Shown here: positions 33,272-41,193 of the stretch, one piece after another | Position numbering within the stretch: position 1 is the first letter of the stretch | Layout: each line of letters begins with the position of its first letter | Assembly: GCA_002379425.1 (NCBI GenBank) | Contig: DFTH01000003.1 | Coordinates: 186,627-250,626 of the forward strand | DNA from: Prevotella sp. UBA4217 | GTDB lineage: Bacteria; Bacteroidota; Bacteroidia; Bacteroidales; Bacteroidaceae | Direction: 5' to 3' | Length of the DNA: 64,000 nt | Notes under the pieces: generated by a model | The model's database searches: none | What the model was told of the DNA's origin: nothing | Seen by the model: the letters and a program-made list of their open reading frames with translations, nothing else | Program-made: the position numbers and the translations under genes

Positions 33272-34918
33272 ATGAAAGTGAATGTCCTTTGTATGTCCAT
33301 TGCAGCCGTTTGCTGCACCATGCTGTTTTCGTCGTGTGCCAGTAAGACAGAAGCCGTCAAGTCTGAACTGACGACCGTTGGCAATCCCTACCTCCCGCTG
33401 TGGGAGCATATTCCCGATGGAGAGCCTTACGTGTTTGAGGATCCTGACCAGCCAGGCAAGCAGCGCGTCTATATCTATGGCTCGCACGACAGCCGTATCA
33501 CCGATTACTGCGGACGCGAACTCGTGGTGTGGTCGGCCTCCGTCGATAGTCTCTGGCAATGGCGCTACGATGGTGAAATATTGAAAGTTGACAGGAATGC
33601 TCAAGGTGAACTGCTTGACTCTGCAGGACTCGCCGACGTGCTGTTTGCCCCTGACGTGACGCTGGTGACTGGCGCTGACGGCAAGAAGACCTATTACCTC
33701 TATCCCAACGACCAGGCTGGCGGGCGCAATGGTCTGATAGCCAAGAGCGACAGGCCCGACGGTCCTTTCGAGGTATGCAACTGGAGTAAGGATAAACCCA
33801 ATGTGACGGATGGCGTACTGGGATTTGATCCCGCCGTGTTTGTCGATGACGACGGTCGAGTGTATGGCTACTGGGGCTTCCAGCATTCATACGCGGCCGA
33901 ACTCGATCCAGAGACAATGGCGACTGTGAAGCCTGGTGGGAAGTTTGTCGATGGCATGGTGTCAGGCAAGGATGAGCCGGGTATCTTCCGCTTCTTTGAG
34001 GCCTCGTCCATCAGGAAGATCAAGGACAAGTATGTGTTTATCTACAGCCGCTGGACGAAAGACGGTGAGTTTGGTCTGCCTGATACGAACTACACACTGG
34101 CCTATGCCTATAGCGACCAACCGTTAGGTCCGTGGACGTACGGAGGAACCATCATTGATGCTCGTGCCCGCGAGATCAACGAACAGGGCGATACCATCGC
34201 TTCTGCCAATGTCTCTGGCAATACCCATGGCGGCATCTGTGAGGTCAACGGCCAGTGGTACGTGTTCTATCACCGTCAGAGCGGATTAGACGAGTATGCC
34301 CGTCAGGCCATGGTTGCTCCTATCGAGGTGAAGGTTGAGGAAGGAGCAGGCGGCAAGGTGGAAATCTCCGAAGGCGAGTACAACTCAGAAGGATTTGCCC
34401 TGGAGGGCCTCGATCCCTTCGAGCGCCATTCGGCAGGTATCGCCTGCTGGCTGACAGGACCGAAGGTGGCTGAGCACGTCTGGCCAAAGAATGTGTTCTA
34501 TGGTTCCTACGTGGCATCTTCCTATGGCACGGACGATAAGTTTGATGCACCTTACGACTTGAGGAATAATACCAATCACGTGGTGAACAATACCGATGGC
34601 TCCATCGTGGGCTATAAATACTTTAATTTCACGAAGAGTTACGATGGCGACTATCTGCAACTGCTGCTGCGTCTGATCCCGGAGGGTATCGACGGCACCA
34701 TCAAGGTGATGGTGGACCGTCCGTGGGAGTCGCAGGGCGGCAAGTCGTTAGGCTCCTTCACGCTGAAGGCCGACATGCCGAAGGAATCCACCGAACTGGC
34801 ACTTGAGGTACCTGCCCTTGCCGACCTTACAGGCAAGCATGCCCTCTTCTTCGTGTTCTCGTCGGATACGAAGGAGAAATCGCTCTGCACGCTTGAGGAC
34901 TTTGTCTTCAGGTATTAG
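33272..34918 (+). CDS. Glycoside hydrolase family 43 lipoprotein
   Basis: 548 residues. Signal peptide with lipobox (MKVNVLCMSIAAVCCTMLFS then SCAS), so probably anchored to the periplasmic or outer surface. The five-bladed propeller region contains VYIYGSHD (about 70), FAPDVTL (about 127-133), GFDPAVFVDDDGRVYGYWG (about 183-201) and FFEASSIRK (about 241-249), the last providing the expected general-acid Glu. A C-terminal beta-rich domain with PKNVFYGSYVASSYGTDDKF and a carbohydrate-binding-like end follows. GH43 enzymes cut arabinose or xylose linkages in plant hemicelluloses. A perfect hairpin follows the stop. Confidence 0.85.
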   Translation: MKVNVLCMSIAAVCCTMLFSSCASKTEAVKSELTTVGNPYLPLWEHIPDGEPYVFEDPDQPGKQRVYIYGSHDSRITDYCGRELVVWSASVDSLWQWRYDGEILKVDRNAQGELLDSAGLADVLFAPDVTLVTGADGKKTYYLYPNDQAGGRNGLIAKSDRPDGPFEVCNWSKDKPNVTDGVLGFDPAVFVDDDGRVYGYWGFQHSYAAELDPETMATVKPGGKFVDGMVSGKDEPGIFRFFEASSIRKIKDKYVFIYSRWTKDGEFGLPDTNYTLAYAYSDQPLGPWTYGGTIIDARAREINEQGDTIASANVSGNTHGGICEVNGQWYVFYHRQSGLDEYARQAMVAPIEVKVEEGAGGKVEISEGEYNSEGFALEGLDPFERHSAGIACWLTGPKVAEHVWPKNVFYGSYVASSYGTDDKFDAPYDLRNNTNHVVNNTDGSIVGYKYFNFTKSYDGDYLQLLLRLIPEGIDGTIKVMVDRPWESQGGKSLGSFTLKADMPKESTELALEVPALADLTGKHALFFVFSSDTKEKSLCTLEDFVFRY

Positions 34919-34920
34919 GC

Positions 34921-34956
34921 AAGTATTCGGGGCGCATCCCTGCGCCCCGAATACTT
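34921..34956. terminator. Perfect 16-bp hairpin after the GH43 gene
   Basis: AAGTATTCGGGGCGCA (34921-34936) pairs exactly with TGCGCCCCGAATACTT (34941-34956) around loop TCCC. Neither strand has a T-run after it, so it may be a transcript-end stabiliser rather than a classical terminator. It also lies at the end of a possible minus-strand small RNA. Confidence 0.7.
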
Positions 34957-35026
34957 ACTAACCAATTAAAACTAACAATAACCTAACCTTATGTATGAAA
35001 AAACTAACTAACTTTCTCTGTTTGAC
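34921..35026 (-). ncRNA. Candidate small RNA from an orphan promoter
   Basis: On the minus strand, TTTG (35062-35059), a 20-bp spacer and TACCTTTG (35038-35031) make a full promoter about 55 bp beyond the 3' end of radC. No gene lies downstream on that strand; the transcript would be about 100 nt, A/T-rich, and end in the perfect hairpin at 34921-34956. The longest reading frame in it is 9 codons. The existence of the RNA is inference. Confidence 0.4.
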
Positions 35027-35030
35027 GATG

Positions 35031-35062
35031 CAAAGGTACGGCGAAAAGCCGGGCTGCGCAAA
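35031..35062 (-). promoter_or_regulatory. Orphan promoter between the GH43 gene and radC
   Basis: Minus-strand TTTG, 20 bp, TACCTTTG: as good a match as the promoters of housekeeping genes here, but no coding gene starts downstream. Confidence 0.6.
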
Positions 35063-35115
35063 TCCGTTCAACGAACCGCCCCTATTTTTCAGTAAAGTTG
35101 GAGATTTGTACTTTC

Positions 35116-35850
35116 TTAGCACTTTCCCTGTTCGTGATACGAATAGTACTGGCCGTCGGTGATGATGACGTGGTCGAGGAAGTGGATCCGCATCAGTTCA
35201 CAAGCGCGTCTGATGGACTGCGTGAGATTGTCGTCCTGATGACTGGGAGAGAGATTGCCCGAGGGATGGTTGTGGCAGACGGCGAGGATGGTGCTGTTGG
35301 CCAGTACGGCCTCGCGGATGATGATGCGGATATCGACGGAAGTCTCCGTGATGCCGCCGTGCGAGATCCTTACCTTCTTGATGAGGCGATAGTGTTGGTT
35401 CATCAGAAGCACCCAGAACTCCTCTACGTCAAGGTCCTGCATGACGGCGTGCATGTGGTTGTAGATGCGGGTGGCGGTGCCGAGGTCGGGCCGTTCTTCT
35501 GGCGATTCGGTCTGTCGGCGCTTGCCCAGTTCACAGGCTGCCAGGATGCTGATGGCCTTGGCCTCGCCGATGCCGTTGTATCGGCACAGGTCGCTGACAC
35601 TCATCTTGCCCAGGGTGTTCAGGCTGTTGTGACAGTCGGCGAGGATGCGCTTCATCAGTTCGACGGCACTCTCCTTCGTGGATCCGGAGCCGATCAGGAT
35701 GGCCAGCAACTCGGCATTAGTCAGTGCCTCCGCGCCCTGCATGGCCATCTTCTCGCGCGGCCGGTCTTCCTCTGCCCATTGGTTGATAGAAAGTTTGGAG
35801 TTGCTAGTGGATAGTGGATAGTTATGATTACTTGTTTCCTTTGTTTTCAT
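35116..35850 (-). CDS. radC: RadC family JAB-domain protein
   Basis: 244 residues. N-terminal helix-hairpin-helix region (NELLAILIGSG-like: ALTNAELLAILIGSGST) and a C-terminal JAB/MPN+ metalloprotease-like domain with HNHPSGNLSPSHQD (about 184-197), the metal-binding signature. The historical name suggests DNA repair, but the biochemical role is unknown. Residues 2-18 (KTKETSNHNYPLSTSNS) precede the normal start-like sequence KLSINQWAEEDRPREK and are encoded by a short dispersed repeat, so the N-terminus has probably been lengthened by a repeat insertion. The start overlaps the four-helix-bundle gene by 23 bp. Confidence 0.9.
   Translation of the reverse strand: MKTKETSNHNYPLSTSNSKLSINQWAEEDRPREKMAMQGAEALTNAELLAILIGSGSTKESAVELMKRILADCHNSLNTLGKMSVSDLCRYNGIGEAKAISILAACELGKRRQTESPEERPDLGTATRIYNHMHAVMQDLDVEEFWVLLMNQHYRLIKKVRISHGGITETSVDIRIIIREAVLANSTILAVCHNHPSGNLSPSHQDDNLTQSIRRACELMRIHFLDHVIITDGQYYSYHEQGKC
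35797..35835 (-). repeat. Short dispersed repeat encoding the RadC N-terminal extension
   Basis: On the minus strand GATAGTGGATAGTTATGATTAC-like sequence is read in complement by radC as SNHNYPLSTSNS. The same repeat lies at 36238-36272 and, in frame, inside the acyltransferase gene at 41460-41505. Confidence 0.7.
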
Positions 35851-36217
35851 AGTTTTCTTTTTTTTGTTTTATGGTCTTTATTGCGCTGGTGAGCATTTTT
35901 GTTATTTCGATGTTATCGTGATGTATTGACAGAAACTGTTTTTCATTGAGAATACCACTGCTGTAAAGGTTCTTCAACCAGTATTCGGTTTCATCAGACT
36001 CTTTTAAGGCTATACTAAGTTTACTAATAAAATCTGCGGAACTTTGTGCATTCCTGCTTTCTGCAATGTTAGCACCAATACTTGTTCCACTACGATATAT
36101 TTGTTTAGACATTACATACTCGTGCTTGTCTTTTGTCAAATACTGGTACAGTCTTATAATCCGTATAGCAAAGTCTTCACTTTTTGTCCTTAGCGGACTC
36201 TCTTTGCGTTCCATCAT
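35828..36217 (-). CDS. Four-helix-bundle protein (S23/IVP family)
   Basis: 129 residues, all helical, with the family hallmarks FAIRIIRLYQYL, MSKQIYRSGTSIGANIAES (about 41-59) and ELKESDETEYWL-like SIALKESDETEYWL. Members occur as proteins encoded inside 23S rRNA intervening sequences, as the Avd accessory of diversity-generating retroelements, and most often as stand-alone genes with unknown roles. Neither an rRNA nor a reverse transcriptase is near, so this is the stand-alone type. A/T content is higher than that of neighbours and codon use is looser, suggesting acquired DNA. It overlaps radC by 23 bp and lies between short repeats. ATG at 36214 is an equal start candidate. Confidence 0.85.
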   Translation of the reverse strand: MMERKESPLRTKSEDFAIRIIRLYQYLTKDKHEYVMSKQIYRSGTSIGANIAESRNAQSSADFISKLSIALKESDETEYWLKNLYSSGILNEKQFLSIHHDNIEITKMLTSAIKTIKQKKENYENKGNK

Positions 36218-36237
36218 AGTTCTTATTAGTTTTAAAG

Positions 36238-36272
36238 GTAATCATAACTATCCACTATCAACTCTCAACTAT
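36238..36272 (-). repeat. Short dispersed repeat supplying the GT2 stop codon
   Basis: Minus-strand AGTTGAGAGTTGATAGTGGA followed by TAGTTATGATTAC. The glycosyltransferase frame ends in it (TGA at 36267-36265). Confidence 0.7.
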
Positions 36273-37305
36273 AGAAGTTCTTCTCAAAGGCGGTGAATTC
36301 GTCCTGCCCTCTGACGCACCGCTTCCACCACGATTCTATAAAGCCCAGTCCGTAGCCCATCAGTTGTACGAAGGCCGCAGGGATGGATAATAATCCCACA
36401 TGGAGGCTCTTGTTCTTGATGCTGGAGTCGATGAAGATGATGAGGGCGTAGAGCGCTAGTGGCAGAATGGCCAGTTGGCAGACCAGATGGCCCTGTGGCT
36501 TGAGGGTGGGGGAGCCGAAACTGCTGAGCATCAGTCCACAGACGAAGAGTAATACCAAGGCGATGACGCCCACGGTAAAGACCGTTGGCAGCAGGTGTAC
36601 GAGTTTCAGCGTGCCGGGATGGCGCTTCTCCAGATTGATGCGGGCGATGCCGCTGTTATAGACCTGGCGGAAGAACTTGCGGAAGTCGGTGCGACGCTTA
36701 TGCCATACCCAGGCTTCGGGCAGCAGTTGGGGATTATAGCCCGCCTCAACGATACGGTAGGAGAAGTCGATGTCCTCGCCGAAGCGCATCTTCGAGAAAC
36801 CGCCGAGTTTCAGATAGACATCGCGGCGGATGCCCATGTTAAAGGAACGGGGATAGAACTTGTCGAGTCTTGCCTTCTTGCTGCCGCGGATGCCGCCAGT
36901 GGTGAAGAAGGAGGTCATCGAATAACTGATGGCCTTCTGGACGGGCGTGAACGACGGGTGGGCAGCGTCGGGACCGCCAAAGGCGTGAGCGGGACGCGAG
37001 TTGTCCACTGCCTCCAGATAGCCTGGCGGGAGCACGACGTCGCTATCTAATATAATAAGGTAGTCGCCCTGTGCGCGCTCGGCACCGTAGTTGCGGCTTT
37101 GGCCCGGACCGCTGTTGGGCTTCATGAAATACTTTACGTCGAGCCTGTCTGCGTATTTCTCAGTCACAGCCTTACAGTCCCGCTGTGATCCATCCTCGAC
37201 AACGATCACTTCAAAGTCCTTGACCTTCTGCTCGCAGAGGCTTGTCAGGAGTTCATCCACTTCGTCGGGACGGTTATAGACAGGAATGATGATAGAGTAT
37301 TTCAT
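36265..37305 (-). CDS. Glycosyltransferase family 2
   Basis: 346 residues starting MKYSIIIPVYNRPDEVDELL, the GT-A N-terminus with IIPVYNRP, then VEDGSQRDC, LDSDVVLPPGYL (DXD-like metal site, about 88-99) and GEDIDFSYRI (about 180-189). Two or three C-terminal membrane helices (FTVGVIALVLLFVCGLML, LAILPLALYALIIFI) anchor it. Such enzymes add sugars to surface polysaccharides or lipids; the acceptor is unknown, and no polysaccharide cluster is near. ATG at 37311 would add two residues. The last Ser and stop codon come from a short dispersed repeat, so the original C-terminus may be lost. Confidence 0.88.
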   Translation of the reverse strand: MKYSIIIPVYNRPDEVDELLTSLCEQKVKDFEVIVVEDGSQRDCKAVTEKYADRLDVKYFMKPNSGPGQSRNYGAERAQGDYLIILDSDVVLPPGYLEAVDNSRPAHAFGGPDAAHPSFTPVQKAISYSMTSFFTTGGIRGSKKARLDKFYPRSFNMGIRRDVYLKLGGFSKMRFGEDIDFSYRIVEAGYNPQLLPEAWVWHKRRTDFRKFFRQVYNSGIARINLEKRHPGTLKLVHLLPTVFTVGVIALVLLFVCGLMLSSFGSPTLKPQGHLVCQLAILPLALYALIIFIDSSIKNKSLHVGLLSIPAAFVQLMGYGLGFIESWWKRCVRGQDEFTAFEKNFYS

Positions 37306-37333
37306 AGACATTGATTTTGAATTAGTAGTTAAT

Positions 37334-37395
37334 AATTAAGAATTATGATTACCATACTGCCACTGAGGCGTGCTGGCAAATCATAATTCTTAATT
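37334..37395. repeat. 17-bp inverted repeat between the GT2 gene and efp
   Basis: AATTAAGAATTATGATT (37334-37350) and its exact complement (37379-37395) flank a 28-bp spacer that contains more G and C. This looks like two inverted copies of the ATTATGATT short repeat, or a minimal palindromic unit. Confidence 0.7.
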
Positions 37396-37406
37396 CTTAA
37401 TCGGAT

Positions 37407-37973
37407 TTATTCTTTCACGCGTGCAAGATAACTTCCATCGCGAGTGTCAACCTGAATCAGGTCACCTTCGTTGATGAACAGGGGAACGCGCACTTCTACA
37501 CCCGTCTCCAGAGTGGCGGGCTTCAGTGTGTTCGTGGCTGTATCACCCTTCAGGCCTGGCTCGGAGTGAGTCACGCGGAGTACAGTCTTCACAGGCATCT
37601 CAGCATAGAGGATGGTACCGTCGGTGGTGTCGCTGACTACTTCCACGATGTCGCTCTCCTTCATGTATTCGTGGCCGATAACCAGTTCGTTGTCGATGGG
37701 AATCTGCTCAAACGTCTCTTGGTTCATGAAGATACGACCAGACTGGTCCTCATAGAGATACTGATAAGGGCGACGCTCGATGATGACATCTTCCAGTTTC
37801 TCACCGATGTTGAAGCGACGCTCCAGTACGCGGCCGTCAGATACGTTCTTTACCTTAATGATCATAATGGTGTTACCCTTACCTGGCTTGCGGTGCTGGA
37901 AATCGATGCACACCCAGATGCCACCGTCCATACGAATAGCGGTGCCTTTTTTAATGTCTTGTGAATTAATCAT
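37407..37973 (-). CDS. efp: Elongation factor P
   Basis: Rescues ribosomes stalled at proline runs. 188 residues with the KOW-like N-terminal domain. The loop that carries the modified residue in other bacteria is KPGKGNTIMIIKVKN (about residues 31-45) with Lys at the tip; the C-terminal OB domain ends GDLIQVDTRDGSYLARVKE. No modification enzyme (EpmA/B or EarP) is in the window. A TACCTTTG box at 38011-38018 gives a leader of about 30 nt. Single gene, divergent from rpmH. Confidence 0.95.
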   Translation of the reverse strand: MINSQDIKKGTAIRMDGGIWVCIDFQHRKPGKGNTIMIIKVKNVSDGRVLERRFNIGEKLEDVIIERRPYQYLYEDQSGRIFMNQETFEQIPIDNELVIGHEYMKESDIVEVVSDTTDGTILYAEMPVKTVLRVTHSEPGLKGDTATNTLKPATLETGVEVRVPLFINEGDLIQVDTRDGSYLARVKE

Positions 37974-38010
37974 ATACCTAAAATTGTTACTTTTGTATCA
38001 TTTTCGGGTG

Positions 38011-38100
38011 CAAAGGTACGAAATAATTCTTAATTCATAATTCATAATTCATAATTTTTTGGGAAAAACTTGCGTATTTCAAAAATTATCAGTACTTTTG
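38011..38100. promoter_or_regulatory. Divergent promoters of efp and rpmH
   Basis: TACCTTTG on the minus strand (38011-38018) for efp and TACTTTTG on the plus strand (38093-38100) for rpmH, with tandem AATTCAT units (38028-38056) between. Confidence 0.65.
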
Positions 38101-38146
38101 CACCCCAAATCAGTGGAATCATAACAAATAAAACAAGAATAAAGCA

Positions 38147-38302
38147 ATGAAAAGAACATTTCAGCCACACAATCGCCGTCGTGTAAACAAGCACGGTTTC
38201 CGTGAGAGAATGGCCACGAAGAACGGCCGTCGCGTTTTGGCATCTCGTCGTGCAAAAGGACGCAAGAAGTTGACAGTTTCTGATGAGCACCACGGGAAAT
38301 AA
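38147..38302 (+). CDS. rpmH: 50S ribosomal protein L34
   Basis: 51 residues, starting [20 protein letters not shown] and continuing [20 protein letters not shown], the almost invariant L34 sequence. The C-terminal end has a short added tail (SDEHHGK), as in other Bacteroidales. It is transcribed alone from the TACTTTTG promoter 46 bp upstream; the rnpA and dnaA genes that neighbour rpmH in many phyla are absent. Confidence 0.97.
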   Translation: MKRTFQPHNRRRVNKHGFRERMATKNGRRVLASRRAKGRKKLTVSDEHHGK

Positions 38303-38369
38303 ATTCGGCGCTTCGTAAAGAAAAAATTGGTTAAAACAGAAAGAAGTAGAGAATAATCTTTGCTTCTTT

Positions 38370-38400
38370 TTGTTTTTTCTCCCATTTATTCGTATCTTTG
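38370..38400 (+). promoter_or_regulatory. Promoter of the PASTA-rluD operon
   Basis: TTTG, a 20-bp spacer, then TATCTTTG (38393-38400), 20 bp before the ATG at 38421. Confidence 0.7.
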
Positions 38401-38420
38401 CACGGAAATTTGATGAGAAG

Positions 38421-39065
38421 ATGAATGCAAAGGAATTCATAGGTAAGTTCGCCAGTCCATTCCTGTGGGGTAATCTCCTGGCAATGGTACTGGTAGTTAT
38501 AGCCTTGGCTATCGGCGTGAATTACGGACTGAAGATATATACGCATCATGGAGAAGGTATCAAGGTGCCCAAGATAGAAGGAATGCTCTTCAGCAATGCC
38601 CGCAGTCTGGTCGAGGCCGATGGCCTGACCATCATGGTCAGCGACTCAGGGTATAATAAGAAGATGCTGGCCGACTGTATCTTGGCTCAGAATCCAGGAC
38701 CAGGGACGACCGTCAAGGCGGGCCATACCGTCTATGTGACGGTGAATTCTCCCTCTTCCCCTACTTTTGCCATTCCCGATGTTGTCGATAACAGTAGTTA
38801 TCGTGAGGCAGAAGCCAAACTGATGGCTATAGGCTTCAAGTTGGAGCCCCCCCAGTATATCACTGGCGAGAAGGACTGGGTATATGGTATTCTTTGCAGA
38901 GGGCGTCGCGTATCGACGGGCGACCATGTGTCGATTGAGACACCGTTGACCTTGATCATAGGCAGCGGAACGTATGACTCTGACGAGGAGATAGACTATG
39001 TGGAGCCCGAATACCGGATGATGGAGAGTGGCAACGTGGATGAATTCGAGGAGATAGTCGAATAG
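38421..39065 (+). CDS. PASTA domain membrane protein
   Basis: 214 residues: a short cytoplasmic start, one membrane helix (LLAMVLVVIALAIGVNYGL, about 19-37), then PASTA-like repeats: VPKIEGMLFSNARSLVEADG (about 48-67), IPDVVDNSSYREAEAKLMAI (about 116-135) and a third shorter unit, with an acidic tail. PASTA domains bind peptidoglycan fragments. The protein lacks a kinase or transpeptidase domain. It is translationally linked to rluD: its TAG is followed directly by the rluD ATG, and ddl comes next, giving a wall-related context. The start was set by the promoter 20 bp upstream. Confidence 0.85.
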   Translation: MNAKEFIGKFASPFLWGNLLAMVLVVIALAIGVNYGLKIYTHHGEGIKVPKIEGMLFSNARSLVEADGLTIMVSDSGYNKKMLADCILAQNPGPGTTVKAGHTVYVTVNSPSSPTFAIPDVVDNSSYREAEAKLMAIGFKLEPPQYITGEKDWVYGILCRGRRVSTGDHVSIETPLTLIIGSGTYDSDEEIDYVEPEYRMMESGNVDEFEEIVE

Positions 39066-40136
39066 ATGGATTTCATTGAGGACGACGAACTGGAGTTGAT
39101 GAGTGACGACTCCTCCATCGGCGAAGAGGATGGCGGGCAGTTGTACGAGCACTTCCGTATGGAGGTGGATAAGGGACAGGAGTCGGTACGTATCGACAAG
39201 TATCTTTCTGAGCACCAGCCTCATTCCAGTCGCAGTCGCATCCAGAAGGCCGCCGACGCCGGGTTTATCCATGTAAATGGTACTCCTGTAAAGAGTAATT
39301 ATAAGGTGCGCGCGGGGGATGTCATTACCCTGATGCTCGACCGTCCGCACTATGACTCGACGATAGAGCCGGAGGACATCCCTCTTGAAGTGGTCTATGA
39401 GGATGCAGATCTGATGGTCGTCAATAAGCCGGCAGGCATGGTGGTGCACCCTGGATGCGGTAATTTTCACGGTACGCTGGTCAATGCCATAGCCTGGCAC
39501 TTGAAGGATCTGGCGTCATACGATCCGAATGACCCGGAGGTGGGTTTGGTGCATCGTATCGACAAGGACACCAGCGGACTGCTCGTTGTGGCAAAGACGC
39601 CAGAAGCGAAGACCTCCTTAGGAAAGCAGTTCTTCAACAAGACCACCCATCGCAGTTACAATGCCTTGGTGTGGGGCAACTTCGTAGAGGATGAGGGTAG
39701 GATAGAAGGTAATATCGGGCGCGATCCGAAAGACCGTCTGCGGATGGCCGTCTTTCCACCCGACTCTGAGACAGGCAAGCCGGCAGTCACGCACTACAAG
39801 GTGCTGGAGCGTTATGGCTACGTGACATTGGTGGAGTGTATCCTTGAGACAGGGCGCACCCATCAGATCCGGGCCCACATGAAGCATATTGGGCACCCGT
39901 TGTTCTGTGACGAGCGCTACGGGGGGACGGAGATCCTGCGCGGAGAGCGCACAGCCAGTTATAAAGCGTATATCCAGAACTGCTTCAGGCTCTGTCCGCG
40001 GCAGGTGCTCCATGCAAGGACGCTGGGGTTCATCCATCCCACGACAGGTGAGCAGATGGACTTCACCTCGGACTGGCCGGAGGATATGGCTGCTCTCATT
40101 GATAAATGGAGGAAGTATGTAAGATTGAAGGATTGA
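39066..40136 (+). CDS. rluD: RluA/RluD-family 23S rRNA pseudouridine synthase
   Basis: 356 residues with an N-terminal S4 RNA-binding domain (IDKYLSEHQPHSSRSRIQKA, about 42-61) after an acidic extension, and the catalytic domain with VHRIDKDTSGLLVVAKT (Asp near 163), LDRPH and TGRTHQIRAHMKHIGHP. The RluA/C/D group modifies uridines in 23S rRNA or tRNA; D is the most likely type for this S4-containing form. It directly follows the PASTA gene. The last residue and stop codon (KD then TGA) lie in a gaattgaag repeat. Confidence 0.9.
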   Translation: MDFIEDDELELMSDDSSIGEEDGGQLYEHFRMEVDKGQESVRIDKYLSEHQPHSSRSRIQKAADAGFIHVNGTPVKSNYKVRAGDVITLMLDRPHYDSTIEPEDIPLEVVYEDADLMVVNKPAGMVVHPGCGNFHGTLVNAIAWHLKDLASYDPNDPEVGLVHRIDKDTSGLLVVAKTPEAKTSLGKQFFNKTTHRSYNALVWGNFVEDEGRIEGNIGRDPKDRLRMAVFPPDSETGKPAVTHYKVLERYGYVTLVECILETGRTHQIRAHMKHIGHPLFCDERYGGTEILRGERTASYKAYIQNCFRLCPRQVLHARTLGFIHPTTGEQMDFTSDWPEDMAALIDKWRKYVRLKD

Positions 40137-40147
40137 AGAATTGAAGT
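40121..40147 (+). repeat. ATTGAAG repeat spanning the rluD stop codon
   Basis: Three ATTGAAG units; the second supplies the TGA stop (40134-40136). Confidence 0.7.
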
Positions 40148-40179
40148 ATTTATTATAAACTTTTAATTAATTGTAAGTT

Positions 40180-41163
40180 ATGAAAAGAATGATTGCCATC
40201 GTCTGTGGTGGCGACTCTTCTGAGCACGATGTGTCACTGCGCTCTGCACAGGGGCTCTACTCCTTTTTCGATAAGGAGCGCTACGATGTATATATCGTGG
40301 ATGTAAAGGGAATGGACTGGCATGTAGAACTGCCAGGCGGGATTACGACAAAGATAGACCGTAATGATTTCTCCTTTGTTGAGGACGGTCAGAAGAAAGT
40401 GTTCGACTATGCCTATATCACCATACATGGCACGCCGGGAGAGAATGGTCTGCTACAGGGCTATTTTGACCTGATAGGCCTGCCCTACAGTACCAGTGGG
40501 GTGCTCGTGGAGGCCATGACGTTTGATAAGTTCGTGCTCAATCAGTATCTGCGGGGCTATGGCGTGAGTGTTGCCGACTCGCTGCTGATCCGCAAGGGCT
40601 ATGAGGAAGTGGTCAGCGACGACGAGGTCGAAGAGCGCATCGGCATGCCCTGTTTCGTCAAGCCCGCCGCCGACGGTTCTTCGTTCGGTGTCACGAAGGT
40701 GAAGAACAAGGACCAGTTGGCTCCCGCTATCCGCAAGGCGATGATGGAGAGCCCAGAGGTGATGGTAGAGAGTTTCCTGGATGGCACGGAAATTACCCAG
40801 GGCTGCTATAAGACGAAGGAGAAGGCAGTCCTGCTGCCAATCACGGAGGTGGTGACCAAGAATGAGTTCTTCGACTATGATGCCAAGTATAATGGGCAAG
40901 TAGATGAGATAACGCCTGCACGCATCCCTGCCGAAGTGGCCGACCGCGTGAGCAAGATCACCAGTCATATCTACGACATCCTGCATTGCAATGGTATCAT
41001 TCGCATCGACTATATCATCTCGAAAGAAGGAAAGGTATCGATGCTTGAGATCAATACCACGCCGGGCATGACGGCCACCAGTTTTATTCCACAGCAGGTG
41101 CGTGCGGCAGGCCTGGAGATGAAGGATGTTCTCGCAGACATCGTAGAGAATCAATTTGCTTAG
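40180..41163 (+). CDS. ddl: D-alanine--D-alanine ligase
   Basis: Makes D-Ala-D-Ala for MurF, whose gene is at 20.6-21.9 kb. 327 residues of the ATP-grasp fold, starting MKRMIAIVCGGDSSEHDVSL with the family GGxSxEH motif. Later marks are HGTPGENGLLQGYFDLIGLP, CFVKPAADGSSFGV, and the C-terminal LEINTTPGMTATSF with metal-binding Glu and Asn. The Tyr/Phe that sets D-Ala against D-Lac specificity is not clear by eye. A short repeat separates it from the acyltransferase gene, beginning at the stop codon itself. Confidence 0.94.
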   Translation: MKRMIAIVCGGDSSEHDVSLRSAQGLYSFFDKERYDVYIVDVKGMDWHVELPGGITTKIDRNDFSFVEDGQKKVFDYAYITIHGTPGENGLLQGYFDLIGLPYSTSGVLVEAMTFDKFVLNQYLRGYGVSVADSLLIRKGYEEVVSDDEVEERIGMPCFVKPAADGSSFGVTKVKNKDQLAPAIRKAMMESPEVMVESFLDGTEITQGCYKTKEKAVLLPITEVVTKNEFFDYDAKYNGQVDEITPARIPAEVADRVSKITSHIYDILHCNGIIRIDYIISKEGKVSMLEINTTPGMTATSFIPQQVRAAGLEMKDVLADIVENQFA

Positions 41164-41193
41164 TTGATAGTTGAAAGTGGACAGTTATGAATT
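41161..41193 (+). repeat. Short dispersed repeat between ddl and the acyltransferase gene
   Basis: TAGTTGATAGTTGAAAGTGG followed by ACAGTTATGAATT; the first TAG is the ddl stop and the ATG starts the next gene. Confidence 0.7.

Noticed and set aside
34991..35010. Small coding gene starting ATGTATGAAAAAACTAAC
   Set aside because: The frame stops after six codons. It may be the remains of a leader, but nothing supports translation.
35828..36217. Diversity-generating retroelement based on the Avd-like four-helix protein
   Set aside because: No reverse transcriptase and no template/variable repeat pair were found nearby.
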